A stretch of 64,000 bases of DNA, taken from FEN-1219 sp963817615 (GTDB taxonomy: Bacteria; Pseudomonadota; Gammaproteobacteria; Steroidobacterales; Rariloculaceae). Where the stretch lies: NCBI GenBank assembly GCA_963817615.1, contig CAWFPH010000004.1, forward strand, positions 248,001 to 312,000, read 5' to 3'. Below the pieces are notes generated by a model, which worked only from the letters and a program-made list of their open reading frames with translations, did not search any database and had not been told where the DNA came from. The translations under genes were made by a program, and so were the position numbers. Shown in pieces: positions 43,181-52,324 of the stretch; the first letter of the stretch is position 1, and every line of letters begins with the position of its first letter.

Positions 43181-45697
43181 TCAGCGGCTCGCGGCGACCA
43201 GCGCGTGAAGCGACTCGAGCGCAGCGAGCATGTCGCAGGAGTCCCGGAGCACCGGCGCAAGGGGATCGCCGTGCGCTGCAAGACGCTTGCGCGCAGTCTT
43301 GATGGTGTAGCGCTCGAGCTTGAGCCGCCCGTTGACCTGCGGCCACTCGAGCGGCATCGAAATGGGCGCGCCCGGCAATGGCCGCACGCTGAACGGTGCG
43401 ACGAGCAGCCGGCCGTGGCCATTCTGCAAATAGTCGAGATAGACCTTGCCGTCGCGCTCGCCGACCGCTCGGACGATCGTCGCGATCTCGGGCAAGGCGC
43501 TCGCCGTGCAGCGCGCGAGCAGCTCCGCGAGCGTCCGCGACTGCTCGTAGGTATAGCGCGCGCCGAGCGGAATCAGCACGTGCAAACCGGTCGAGCCGCT
43601 CGTCTTCACGTACGTCGGCAAACCGATGGCCTCGCACAGCTCGTGCACGTGCTTCGCGATCGTCACGACGTCGGCGAACGGCGCGCCCTTGGGGTCGAGA
43701 TCGATGATGGACCAATCCGGGCGCTCCAGCGCGGCCACACGGCTCGACCAGACGTGCAACGGGATCGATGCCATGTTCGCGACGTACAGCAACGACTCGA
43801 GATCGTCGAGCACGAAATAGCGAATCTCGCGCTGCGCTTGCTCGCTCCACATCGTCTCGAGACGCAGCCAGTCGGGAGCGTAGACCGGCGCATCCTTCTG
43901 GAAGAACGACTTCCCCTCGATGCCGTCGGGGAAGCGCGTGAGCACGACGGGCCGATCGGCGAGATACGGCAGCAGCCACTCGGCGACGCCCTCGTAGTAC
44001 GCGATCAAGTCGCCTTTCGTGTAGGACTCCTCGGGCCAGAAGACCTTGTCGACGTTCGTGAAAGCCACTTGCGGGCGCCCTGCCGGCGCGGGGTCGGCGG
44101 GGACGGGTTCGAACGTGTCTGTGGTCTGCACGGGCTCGTCGGGCCAGACGCAGTCGGCTGCGCACTTGTCGTCGCGCAGCCGCATGAAGACGGGCTGGCG
44201 CAGCAAGCCATCGGTCGTACGCTGCTTGAACTTGATCTGCACCACGAGCGGCCCCGGCGTGACCCAGACTGCACCGCGCTCGGCAGGCGCGTCGGGCGGC
44301 GGCGCTGCCGCGGGCAGCGCGTCGAGCAACGCGGTGAGCGCATCGAGGTCGCGATTCGTGAAGCCGCTGCCGGCGCGCCCCGCGTACGCGACTTCCGCGC
44401 CGCGATATTGGCCGAGCAGCAGCGCGGAGAACCCGCGGCCGCCCTGCTTGGGCGGCAGATAGCCGATCACCGCGAAATCGTCGGACCGCGCGGCGTTGAT
44501 CTTCACCCAATCGGGCGAGCGCCTCGCGACGTACGGGGCGCGCGCGCGCTTCCCCACGATACCTTCGAGTCCCATCCGCTCGGCTTCGGCGAACATCGCC
44601 TCGCCTTGCTCCGCAACGTGCTCCGAAAAGCGCAGCGGGCCGGCCGTCGGCAGCAACGACTGCAGCACGCGCTTACGCTCGAGGAGCGGTAGCGGCCTTA
44701 AGTCGTAGCCGCCGAACGCCGGCAGATCGAACGCGTAGAGCGTCGCGGGCAGCTCGAGCGCCGCGCGCTCCGCGTCGAGGCGACGTGTGAGGCGGCCGCG
44801 CTTCTGCAGCAGACCGAAACTCGGCAGGCCGCGCTCGTCGTGGACGATGACCTCCCCGTCGATCACAAGAGCGTCATAAGGCAGCGCAGTTACGATCTCG
44901 GTAACGTCGGGAAACACGTGCGTGAAGTCGTTGCCCGCGCGCGAGTAGAGCAGCGTCTGCCCGTCGTGCTTCTCGGCGAACAATCGATAGCCGTCGTACT
45001 TGAGCTCGAACACCCAGCCCGGATCGGAGAATGGCTTGCCGGGCGTCGCGAGCATCGGCTTCAGACCCGCAGCCCGCACCGGGCGGCGCTTCGCGCCGAG
45101 CCGCGCGAGATCCTCGAGCGCAGCGGCCGCCCGCGAGTCCCCCGTTGCGACCTGCTCGACCGTGCGGCCGGACAACACGGAGTCTCGTGGGTAGTCGTCG
45201 GTGCCGAGCTCGCTCGCGTAGCCGTCGCGCTCCTTGATCAACAGCCACTCGTCCTTGCCGCGCCGCGTCTTCACGAGCGTCCATTTGCCGCGCAGCTTGT
45301 AGCCACGCAGCTCGAAGAGCAGCTTGCCGCCTTCGAGACCCGCATCCGGGTCGTTGAGCGGCAGCCATCGCCCCCGGTCCCAGACGATCACGGCGCCTGC
45401 GCCGTAGTTCCCGGACGGGATCACGCCTTCGAAATTCGCGTATTCGACCGGGTGGTCCTCGACGTGGACCGCAAGCCGCTTGTCGCGGGGATTCGGCGAG
45501 GGACCCTTCGGCACGGCCCAGGACTTGAGCACGCCGTCGAGCTCGAGCCTGAAGTCGTAGTGGTTGCGCCGCGCCGCGTGCTGCTGAATGACGAAGCGCT
45601 GTCCGCCGCCCCGGCTGGCACCGAACGGCTCCGGAGTTTGATCAGCCTTTCGCTTTGCGCGATAAGTATCTAACTTTGCGGTATTTTTTGTTGTCAC
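43181..45697 (-). CDS. ligD: Multidomain DNA ligase D for non-homologous end joining
   Basis: An 838-residue enzyme with, in order, a 3'-phosphoesterase domain (QHAARRNHYDFRLELDG, about 40-190), an ATP-dependent ligase domain with the lysine nucleophile motif ELKYDGYRLF and EGIVGKRA (about 225-520), and a primase-type polymerase domain with DLDPKGAPF and KTSGSTGLHVLIP (about 560-838). It works with Ku to repair double-strand breaks. The only plausible start is the GTG at 45697. The domain order phosphoesterase-ligase-polymerase matches a common proteobacterial form and differs from the Mycobacterium order. Confidence 0.95.
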   Translation of the reverse strand: MTTKNTAKLDTYRAKRKADQTPEPFGASRGGGQRFVIQQHAARRNHYDFRLELDGVLKSWAVPKGPSPNPRDKRLAVHVEDHPVEYANFEGVIPSGNYGAGAVIVWDRGRWLPLNDPDAGLEGGKLLFELRGYKLRGKWTLVKTRRGKDEWLLIKERDGYASELGTDDYPRDSVLSGRTVEQVATGDSRAAAALEDLARLGAKRRPVRAAGLKPMLATPGKPFSDPGWVFELKYDGYRLFAEKHDGQTLLYSRAGNDFTHVFPDVTEIVTALPYDALVIDGEVIVHDERGLPSFGLLQKRGRLTRRLDAERAALELPATLYAFDLPAFGGYDLRPLPLLERKRVLQSLLPTAGPLRFSEHVAEQGEAMFAEAERMGLEGIVGKRARAPYVARRSPDWVKINAARSDDFAVIGYLPPKQGGRGFSALLLGQYRGAEVAYAGRAGSGFTNRDLDALTALLDALPAAAPPPDAPAERGAVWVTPGPLVVQIKFKQRTTDGLLRQPVFMRLRDDKCAADCVWPDEPVQTTDTFEPVPADPAPAGRPQVAFTNVDKVFWPEESYTKGDLIAYYEGVAEWLLPYLADRPVVLTRFPDGIEGKSFFQKDAPVYAPDWLRLETMWSEQAQREIRYFVLDDLESLLYVANMASIPLHVWSSRVAALERPDWSIIDLDPKGAPFADVVTIAKHVHELCEAIGLPTYVKTSGSTGLHVLIPLGARYTYEQSRTLAELLARCTASALPEIATIVRAVGERDGKVYLDYLQNGHGRLLVAPFSVRPLPGAPISMPLEWPQVNGRLKLERYTIKTARKRLAAHGDPLAPVLRDSCDMLAALESLHALVAASR

Positions 45698-45720
45698 GGC
45701 TGCAGGTGAGGATATATGAT
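45691..45720 (+). promoter_or_regulatory. Candidate promoter of ku, overlapping the ligD start
   Basis: TTGTCA (45691-45696), an 18-base spacer and TATGAT (45715-45720) form a good sigma-70 promoter for ku. Transcription would begin at or within a base or two of the ku ATG at 45727, giving a nearly leaderless message. The -35 hexamer overlaps the ligD initiation codon on the other strand. No experimental support. Confidence 0.45.
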
Positions 45721-45726
45721 CCGCGA

Positions 45727-46581
45727 ATGCCAGCGCGAGCCTTATCGACGGCGACGATTTCGTTCGGCCTCGTGTCCATCCCGGTGAAGCTCTATTCGGC
45801 CGCGGAGCCGAAGAGCGCATTGTCCTTCAACCAAATCCATAAGAAGGACGGCTCGCGCGTCAAGCAGCAGCTGATCTCCTCCGCCACGGGTGAGGTCGTG
45901 CCCCGCGAAGAGATCGTGAAAGGCTACGAGTTCGCGAAGGGCCAATACGTGCTGTTCGAGCCGGACGAGCTGAAGGCGCTCGAGGCCCAGGCGACGCACA
46001 CGATCGACATCGTCGAGTTTCTACAGGCGGACCAGATCGAGCGCCGCTATCTCGACAAGGTCTATTTCCTCGGGCCGGACAAGGGCGGTGCGCGCGCCTA
46101 CAAGTTGCTCGCACAAGCGCTCGTCGAGACCGGCCGCATTGCGATCGGCAAGTACGCGGCCCGCGGTAAGCAGTATCTGGTCATGGTCAGGCCCATGGAG
46201 AACGGTCTCGTGCTCGAGCAGCTGCACTACCCGGACGAGCTGCGTTCGTTCGCGGAAGTGCCAATCGAGGACGCGGCCGTCAAGCCCGCCGAGCTCAAGC
46301 TCGCGACGCAGCTGATCGAGCAGGCGGCGGCCGACGAATTCAACCCGGCCAGCTACAAGGACGACGTGCGCGAGCGCATGCTCGCGTTGATCCAGCGCAA
46401 GGTCGAGGGTGAGGACATCACGGTCGCGCCGACCGCCGAGCCGGAGCACAAGATCATCGACATCATGGAAGCGCTGAAGGCCAGCCTCGCCGCCGGCAAC
46501 GCGCGCAAGCCGGCGCAACAGGCCGAAGAGAAGAAGCCCGCGAAGCAGAAGGCCGCGGCGAAGAAGCGCGCCGCGAAATAA
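45727..46581 (+). CDS. ku: Bacterial Ku DNA end-binding protein
   Basis: A 284-residue protein that forms a ring on broken DNA ends and recruits LigD. The Ku core runs from ARALSTATISFGLVSIPVKLYSA through RYLDKVYFLGPDKGG and QYLVMVRPMENGLVLEQLHYPDE to about residue 255. A Lys/Ala-rich tail (KKPAKQKAAAKKRAAK) follows, as in other bacterial Ku proteins where it aids DNA binding. Only 29 bases separate its ATG from the ligD GTG on the other strand. A MerR/TPR gene follows 8 bases downstream. Confidence 0.95.
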   Translation: MPARALSTATISFGLVSIPVKLYSAAEPKSALSFNQIHKKDGSRVKQQLISSATGEVVPREEIVKGYEFAKGQYVLFEPDELKALEAQATHTIDIVEFLQADQIERRYLDKVYFLGPDKGGARAYKLLAQALVETGRIAIGKYAARGKQYLVMVRPMENGLVLEQLHYPDELRSFAEVPIEDAAVKPAELKLATQLIEQAAADEFNPASYKDDVRERMLALIQRKVEGEDITVAPTAEPEHKIIDIMEALKASLAAGNARKPAQQAEEKKPAKQKAAAKKRAAK

Positions 46582-46589
46582 AGCGCCCG

Positions 46590-47426
46590 ATGAAGGCGTA
46601 CTCGACGCGCGAGGTTGCCGAGCTGCTCGGAATCTCCGAGCAGCGCATCCGCGGTTGGGTTCGCTCCCGTGTCGTCAAACCCGAGCGTACGGCGTCGCAC
46701 CGCCTGCGCTTCTCGTTTCAAGATCTCGTACTGCTCCGCACCGCGAAGGGCCTCGAGGACGCGAAGCTACCGCGCCGCCGAATCTTGCGCGCCCTCCAGG
46801 CGCTGGCCGCGCAGCTGCCCGCCGACCGGCCGCTCTCGGCGATCCGCGTCCTCGTCGAGGGCGACCGAGTGACGGTGCGCGACAACAATACGACCTGGGA
46901 GCCGGAGTCGGGCCAGACGTTGCTCGACTTCTCGGTACTCGAGCTTGGCGAGAAGGTCGCGCCGCTCGCGCGTGAATCGGTGCGCCGCGCATTGCACGAT
47001 GCGACGGGAGCCGACGAGCTGTTCCAGGCGGCGCTCGAAAGCGAGCAGATCGGCGCCGTGACCGACGCGGAGAGCGCCTACCGCGAAGTGCTCGCCGTCG
47101 AGCCGCGGCACATCGCCGCTCGCATCAACCTCGGGCGGCTGCGCCACGTCGCACGGGCGCTCGACGACGCAGAGCGCTTATACCGCGAGGCGCTCGATCT
47201 CGAGCCCGAGCATCCGATCGCACGATTCAATCTAGGCGTCGTGCTCGAGGACCGCGGTGCGACGGCACAGGCGATCGAGCAGTACCGGGAGGCGGCGCGG
47301 CTCGATCCGAAGGTCGCCGACGTGCACTACAACCTCGCGCGGCTGTATCAGCAGGTCGGCGACCAGCAGGCGGCCATCCGGCATTTCTCGCGCTTCAAGG
47401 CGCTCACGCGCGATCGTCTCGACTGA
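46590..47426 (+). CDS. MerR-type helix-turn-helix protein with TPR repeats
   Basis: A 278-residue protein. Residues 3-70 form a MerR-like winged helix (YSTREVAELLGISEQRIRGWVRS, then FSFQDLVLLRTAKGL). Residues 70-140 are a linker with a basic helix. Residues 140-272 contain about four TPR repeats (EPRHIAARINLGRL, EPEHPIARFNLGVVLEDRG, DPKVADVHYNLARLYQQVG). The MerR part would bind DNA and the TPRs would bind another protein. It begins 8 bases after ku and is probably co-transcribed, which raises a possible role in controlling end joining; this is unproven. Confidence 0.85.
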   Translation: MKAYSTREVAELLGISEQRIRGWVRSRVVKPERTASHRLRFSFQDLVLLRTAKGLEDAKLPRRRILRALQALAAQLPADRPLSAIRVLVEGDRVTVRDNNTTWEPESGQTLLDFSVLELGEKVAPLARESVRRALHDATGADELFQAALESEQIGAVTDAESAYREVLAVEPRHIAARINLGRLRHVARALDDAERLYREALDLEPEHPIARFNLGVVLEDRGATAQAIEQYREAARLDPKVADVHYNLARLYQQVGDQQAAIRHFSRFKALTRDRLD

Positions 47427-48147
47427 CGCCCGGCCCGGCGCCGGCGATTTCAAGGAAGCGCTGTGCGAGCCGCGGTCCGACGCCCGCATCCTCGTGCTTG
47501 AAGAACACCTGCGCCTCGACGAGCCCGGCCGCGCGTAAACGCTGCACCCACGCCTCGAGCTCCGCTTCCGAGTAGGCCGTCTTACGCAACCGCAGATAGG
47601 CCCAATCGGCCGTCCACGGTAGATCGCCGAGCGGGCCGTCGTCCGTCTCGCTCAGCACGAGCGCGAGACCACGCGAGCGCAGCAGCTCGAATACCTCGGG
47701 CACGAGCCACGAGTCGTGCCGAAACTCGAAAGCTGCGCGCACACCGTCGGGCAAAGCGGCGGTGAACGCCTGGAGCACATCGCAATCGCACCTGAAGAAC
47801 GGTGGCAACTGAAACAAGATCGATCCTAAGCAGGGCGCGAGTGCAACGACCGCATCGAACAGCGCCCGCAACTCGGAGTCGCAGTCGCGCAAACGCTTCA
47901 CGTGGGTAAGACGACGCGGCGCCTTGATCGCGAACCGAAACTCGTCCGAGACCTGTTCACGCCAACCCGCGAGCATCGCGACGGTCGGCAACCGGTAAAA
48001 CGTATTGTTGATCTCGACGATCGGCAGCCGCGCGGCGTAGCACCCAAGCATCGCCTTGGGCGCAATCTTGTCCGGATAGAACGAGCCTCGCCACTCTTTG
48101 TACGAGAAGCCGCTGGTGCCCGCCAGGACGCGCATTCGGTCAGCCAT
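47404..48147 (-). CDS. DUF72 family TIM-barrel protein
   Basis: A 247-residue protein of the DUF72/YecE family. The conserved segments are GTSGFSYKEWRGSFYP, VEINNTFYRLP, FAIKAPRRLTH, GSILFQLPPFF, FEFRHDSW and ADWAYLRLRKT. The fold is a TIM barrel; its reaction is unknown. The ATG at 48147 is preferred over TTG/ATG alternatives further upstream. Its 3' end overlaps the convergent MerR/TPR gene by 23 bases. Confidence 0.88.
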   Translation of the reverse strand: MADRMRVLAGTSGFSYKEWRGSFYPDKIAPKAMLGCYAARLPIVEINNTFYRLPTVAMLAGWREQVSDEFRFAIKAPRRLTHVKRLRDCDSELRALFDAVVALAPCLGSILFQLPPFFRCDCDVLQAFTAALPDGVRAAFEFRHDSWLVPEVFELLRSRGLALVLSETDDGPLGDLPWTADWAYLRLRKTAYSEAELEAWVQRLRAAGLVEAQVFFKHEDAGVGPRLAQRFLEIAGAGPGVSRDDRA

Positions 48148-48445
48148 GGGCGCACACCGGCCCGTGCGCGAGATCATCCGAGAGCGGCGGTATTGCTATG
48201 CGGCGAACGGCGGTCATCGAACCAAGTCGGGCCTCCGGCAGTTGGGTATCACAGCCAGACGAGCTATGCTTGAGCCGAGAACAGCACATTAAATTCTTCC
48301 GACTGGCGCGCGCCGTCGATGCTAGACGGCTCCGCGCAGCGGCCGCAAGTCGTCGATCAGAGTGGTGGCGGACCCAGGCGGCCGTCGTCAGCAGGACACA
48401 TCGGCGCATACCGACGGCGGCGGACCGACGACAGGGTGGATCCAA

Positions 48446-48790
48446 ATGGAGCAGTACGCGCAGATTCAGAATCAATTGCTCGCAAAGCAGGCAGAGCTCA
48501 CGCGGCGCCTCGAAAGCATCAAGGACAACCTGACGGGCGGCCGCAGTGCTGACTCTCAAGAGCAGGCGCAAGAGCTCGAAAACGCGGAAGTGGTCGATGC
48601 GCTCGGCAACGAGGCTCGAGCCGAAATCAGCCGCATTGCGAAGGCGCTCGATCAGATCAAGAATCAGACTTACGGCGTCTGCGTGGACTGCGGCGAGACC
48701 ATTCCGATGGCGCGCCTCGAAGCCTATCCGTTTGCAGACCGCTGTATCCGCTGTGCGACGGCCGCGGAAGCCGCCCGCCGGCGCCGCTAG
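48446..48790 (+). CDS. DksA/TraR-type C4 zinc-finger protein
   Basis: A 114-residue protein with a coiled-coil of about 75 residues and a C4 zinc finger formed by C79, C82, C100 and C103 (CVDCG...CIRC), the TraR/DksA signature. Such proteins enter the RNA polymerase secondary channel. It lacks the two aspartates at the coiled-coil tip expected in true DksA (the tip region reads QELENAEVVDALG), so it may not respond to ppGpp like DksA. GGGTGG lies 10 bases before the ATG at 48446. The 298 bp upstream hold no other recognisable gene. Confidence 0.86.
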   Translation: MEQYAQIQNQLLAKQAELTRRLESIKDNLTGGRSADSQEQAQELENAEVVDALGNEARAEISRIAKALDQIKNQTYGVCVDCGETIPMARLEAYPFADRCIRCATAAEAARRRR

Positions 48791-48793
48791 GGC

Positions 48794-51700
48794 CTACGCC
48801 GCCGTCGCGCGTTCGCGCTTGCGCTCGCACGCGCGGACGTCGTGCCAGCGCTCGAGAAGCGTCCGCTTCTTCGCCGCGGCGCGGTCAGCCGCCGCGCGCT
48901 TGATCGGACCGTAGCCGCGGATCTCGCTAGGCAGCCTCGCGAGCTCGAGCGCGATGTCGAAACGCCCCTCGTCGAGCTCCGCCGCGATGCGCTCGAGCAA
49001 TTGCTCATAGCCCTCGAGCAGGCTGCGCTCGAGACGGCGATCGGCCGTATAGCCGAACAGGTCGAACCGCGAGCCGCGCAGTCCGCGCAGACGCGCGAGC
49101 AAACGGAGCACCGGGAGCATCCAACCGCCGAACTCGTATTTCGCGGGCCGCCCGGTCGCTTTGTCGGTGCGCGCGAACAGCGGCGGGGAGAAATTGAACG
49201 ATATCCGAACGTGCTCGCCGAAGCTCCGCCGCAGATGCGCGAGGAAATCGGGACTGGTCTGCAGCCGCGCGACCTCGTATTCGTCCTTATAAGCGAGCAG
49301 CGCGAAGTAGTTGCGCGCGACGGCCTCACGCAGCTCGTCGCTCCCGGGACGCACGCGACGCTCGGCTGCGCCGATCTTCTCGAGCCCGGCCAGATAGCGA
49401 TCCGCATAGGCGCGGTCTTGATAGTCGACGAGGAACGCTGCGCGCTTCTCGACGGCCGCCTCCAACGTCTCGACGGGCACTTCGTCGTCCCGCAGCCCGG
49501 CGGAACGTTCGACTTGCTCGGGGCGCTCGGCGGCGAACCGGCCCCAGTCGAACGCGCGCTTGTTCTCGTCCACGTTGCGGCCATAGAGCTCGAGCGCGCG
49601 ATACAGCGACGCTCCGGACACCGGCAGCTGACCGCGCTGAAAAGCGAACCCGAGCATCAGCACGTTCGCGCCGATGCTGTCGCCGAGCAGCGCGGTCGCG
49701 AGCCGCGTCGCGTCGAGCGTCGCCACGCCGTTCGTGCGGCTCGCGGAGCGTAGCGCCTTCAGCAGCGCGTTCGCCGGAAACTGGAAGTCGCGGTCGCGGA
49801 TGAAGCTCGGTGGCATTTCCTCGTGCGTGTTCACGATCACCGCGGAACGTTGCGGCGAAAGCATGGACAATGGCTCCTGGCCCGCCGCCACGATGAGGTC
49901 GGCGCCGAGCAACAGGTCGACCTGCCCTGCCGGAATGCGCATCCCGTGCAATGAATCGCCGTCGGCCGAGATCCGAACGTGCGAGAGCACCGCGCCGTAT
50001 TTTTGCGCGAGCCCCGTCTGATCGAGCTGCGCGACGTGCTTGCCCTCGAGATGCGCAGCAAGGCCGAGCAGACCGCTCGCAGTCACGACGCCCGTGCCGC
50101 CCACCCCGGCGATCAGGATGTTGTGGACACGCCCGTTCCGGGCCGTCGGCGGCTCCGGCAGGCTCGGCAGCTCCTCCGATGCGAGCGGCCGCGGCGGGTT
50201 GCGCTTCGCGCCCCGCAACGTCACGAAGCTCGGGCAAAAGCCCTCGAGGCAGCTGAAGTCCTGGTTACAGGAGGACTGATTGATCCGGCGCTTGCGGCCA
50301 AACTCCGTCTCGAGCGCCATCACCGAGAGGCAGTTGGACTGCACGTTGCAATCCCCACAACCCTCGCACACGAGCTCGTTGATCACGACCCGCTTGTCCG
50401 GCGCTTCGATCTGACCGCGCTTGCGCTTGCGATGCAGCTCCGCGGCGCACGTCTGATCGTAGATCAGCGCCGATACGCCCGCGACCTCGCGCAGCTCGCG
50501 CTGTAGTCGCTCGAGCTCGCGCCGGTGATGGACGGCGACGTTGGCGGGCAGTCCGGAGCGGTGCGTATATTTGTCCGGGTAATCGGTCACGACGACCACC
50601 GGCCGAACGCCCTCTGCCCGGAGCTGCTCGGCAACACGCGCAACCGTGAGCTGGCCCTCGACGGGCTGGCCGCCCGTCATCGCGACGGCGTCGTTGAAAA
50701 GGATTTTGTAAGTCATGTTCACGCCGGCCGCGACGGCCGCGCGAATCGCGAGGATGCCGGAGTGCGCGTACGTTCCGTCGCCGAGATTTTGGAAGACGTG
50801 CCGTGTCTCGGTAAAGGGCGCCTGTCCTATCCACGTCGCGCCCTCGCCGCCCATTTGCGTGAAGGTCACGTTGCCGCGATCCATCCAGGCCGCCATGTAG
50901 TGACAGCCGATGCCTCCGACTGCGCGGCTCCCTTCGGGGACGCGCGTAGAGGTGTTGTGCGGACATCCCGAGCAGAAGTGCGGCAACCGCTGCACGTCGG
51001 TCGTGAGTGCCGCCAACCTGCGCTCCTGCTGTTCGAGGAAGCGCACGCGCTCGGCGATGTCCGGGCTCGAATGAAAGCGCTGCATGCGCTTGGCGAGCAC
51101 GCGAGCGATCAGCGCGGGCGTCAGCTCGCCGTTCGACGGCAGCAACCATTCGCCCCGCTCATCGCGTTTGCCGACGATCAGCGGCCGCAGCTTGGCCTGC
51201 CAGTTGTAGAGTTGCTCCTTGAGCTGATTCTCGACGACGCCACGCTTCTCCTCGACCACGAGAATCTCTTCGAGTCCCTCGGCGAACGCACGGATCGACT
51301 CGGGCTCGAGCGGCCAGCTCATGCCGACTTTGAACAGCTTGATGCCGATCTCCGCGGCGCGGCGTGCGTCGATGCCGAGATCGTCGAGCGCCTGCAGCGC
51401 GTCGAGATGGGCCTTGCCCGTCGTGACGATGCCGAAGCGCGGCGTGCGGCTGTCGATCACCGTGCGGTTCAGCGAGTTCGCGCGGCCGAAGGCGAGCGCG
51501 GCGCGCAGCTTGTGCCGCTGCAGCCGGAACTCTTGGTCGTTCGGCGGATCCGGCCAACGGATGTTGAGACCGCCGGGCGGCATGTCGAACTCCGGCGTGA
51601 CGATCCGCGGCAACTGCGGCGCGACTGCGATGGTTTGGGTCGCGTCCGCTGTTTCCTGCGTGACCTTCAGAGCGATCCAGCAACCGCTGAAACGCGATAC

Positions 51701-52267
51701 CGCGTAACCGTAAAGGCCGAGCTCGACGATTTCTTGAACGTCCGCGGGGTTGAGCACCGGGATCATCGCGTCGATGAAGGCGTATTCGCTCTGATGGGGC
51801 AACGACGACGACTTGCAGGTGTGATCGTCACCCGCCACGAGCAGCACTCCGCCGTGCGGCGACGTGCCGGCCGCGTTGCCGTGCTTGAAGGCATCGCCGG
51901 AGCGGTCGACACCAGGCCCCTTGCCGTACCAAAGCGCGAAAACGCCGTCGTAGAGCGCACCCGGGAACAGCGCGGTCTGTTGAGTGCCCCAGATGGAGGT
52001 CGCCGCGAGATCTTCGTTCAGGCCCGGTTGAAACCGCACGTGGGCGGCCTCGAGCGGCCTGTGGGCCCGCCACAGCTCACGATCGAGCCCCCCGAGGGGC
52101 GAGCCGCGATAGCCGGACACGAACCCGGCGGTCTTCCGCCCGGCGAGCCGGTCGCGCTCGCTCTGAGCGAGCAGCAAGCGCACGAGCGCCTGGAGGCCGG
52201 TGATGAACAAAGTACCGGCCTCGAACCGATACCACTCATCCAACCGCGCGATCTGCCGCAACTGCAT
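48794..52267 (-). CDS. Fused indolepyruvate:ferredoxin oxidoreductase
   Basis: A 1157-residue thiamine-diphosphate enzyme with fused alpha and gamma-type parts. It decarboxylates aryl (or branched) 2-oxo acids with CoA and reduces an iron-sulfur acceptor. The N-terminal two-thirds include SGYRGSPLGGLD, FQPGLNEDLAATSIWG, GDDHTCKSSS, the CSGCPHNTST segment, and cluster cysteines CEGCGDCNVQSNC and CNQDFSCLEGFCPSF. From about residue 720 the gamma-like domain begins at ILIAGVGGTGVVTASGLLG. A long C-terminal DUF6537-like tail completes the proteobacterial form. Stop codon lies 4 bases from the DksA-like gene end (convergent). Confidence 0.92.
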   Translation of the reverse strand: MQLRQIARLDEWYRFEAGTLFITGLQALVRLLLAQSERDRLAGRKTAGFVSGYRGSPLGGLDRELWRAHRPLEAAHVRFQPGLNEDLAATSIWGTQQTALFPGALYDGVFALWYGKGPGVDRSGDAFKHGNAAGTSPHGGVLLVAGDDHTCKSSSLPHQSEYAFIDAMIPVLNPADVQEIVELGLYGYAVSRFSGCWIALKVTQETADATQTIAVAPQLPRIVTPEFDMPPGGLNIRWPDPPNDQEFRLQRHKLRAALAFGRANSLNRTVIDSRTPRFGIVTTGKAHLDALQALDDLGIDARRAAEIGIKLFKVGMSWPLEPESIRAFAEGLEEILVVEEKRGVVENQLKEQLYNWQAKLRPLIVGKRDERGEWLLPSNGELTPALIARVLAKRMQRFHSSPDIAERVRFLEQQERRLAALTTDVQRLPHFCSGCPHNTSTRVPEGSRAVGGIGCHYMAAWMDRGNVTFTQMGGEGATWIGQAPFTETRHVFQNLGDGTYAHSGILAIRAAVAAGVNMTYKILFNDAVAMTGGQPVEGQLTVARVAEQLRAEGVRPVVVVTDYPDKYTHRSGLPANVAVHHRRELERLQRELREVAGVSALIYDQTCAAELHRKRKRGQIEAPDKRVVINELVCEGCGDCNVQSNCLSVMALETEFGRKRRINQSSCNQDFSCLEGFCPSFVTLRGAKRNPPRPLASEELPSLPEPPTARNGRVHNILIAGVGGTGVVTASGLLGLAAHLEGKHVAQLDQTGLAQKYGAVLSHVRISADGDSLHGMRIPAGQVDLLLGADLIVAAGQEPLSMLSPQRSAVIVNTHEEMPPSFIRDRDFQFPANALLKALRSASRTNGVATLDATRLATALLGDSIGANVLMLGFAFQRGQLPVSGASLYRALELYGRNVDENKRAFDWGRFAAERPEQVERSAGLRDDEVPVETLEAAVEKRAAFLVDYQDRAYADRYLAGLEKIGAAERRVRPGSDELREAVARNYFALLAYKDEYEVARLQTSPDFLAHLRRSFGEHVRISFNFSPPLFARTDKATGRPAKYEFGGWMLPVLRLLARLRGLRGSRFDLFGYTADRRLERSLLEGYEQLLERIAAELDEGRFDIALELARLPSEIRGYGPIKRAAADRAAAKKRTLLERWHDVRACERKRERATAA

Positions 52268-52324
52268 TCCCGACGTTCCATCCCCAGGGCCCGCCGCTGG
52301 GGCGACCCCGCATTATGGGCTATT

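Noticed and set aside
48148..48445. Possible gene or small RNA between the DUF72 and DksA-like genes
   Set aside because: Only short frames without motif, and no clear promoter-terminator pair was seen.
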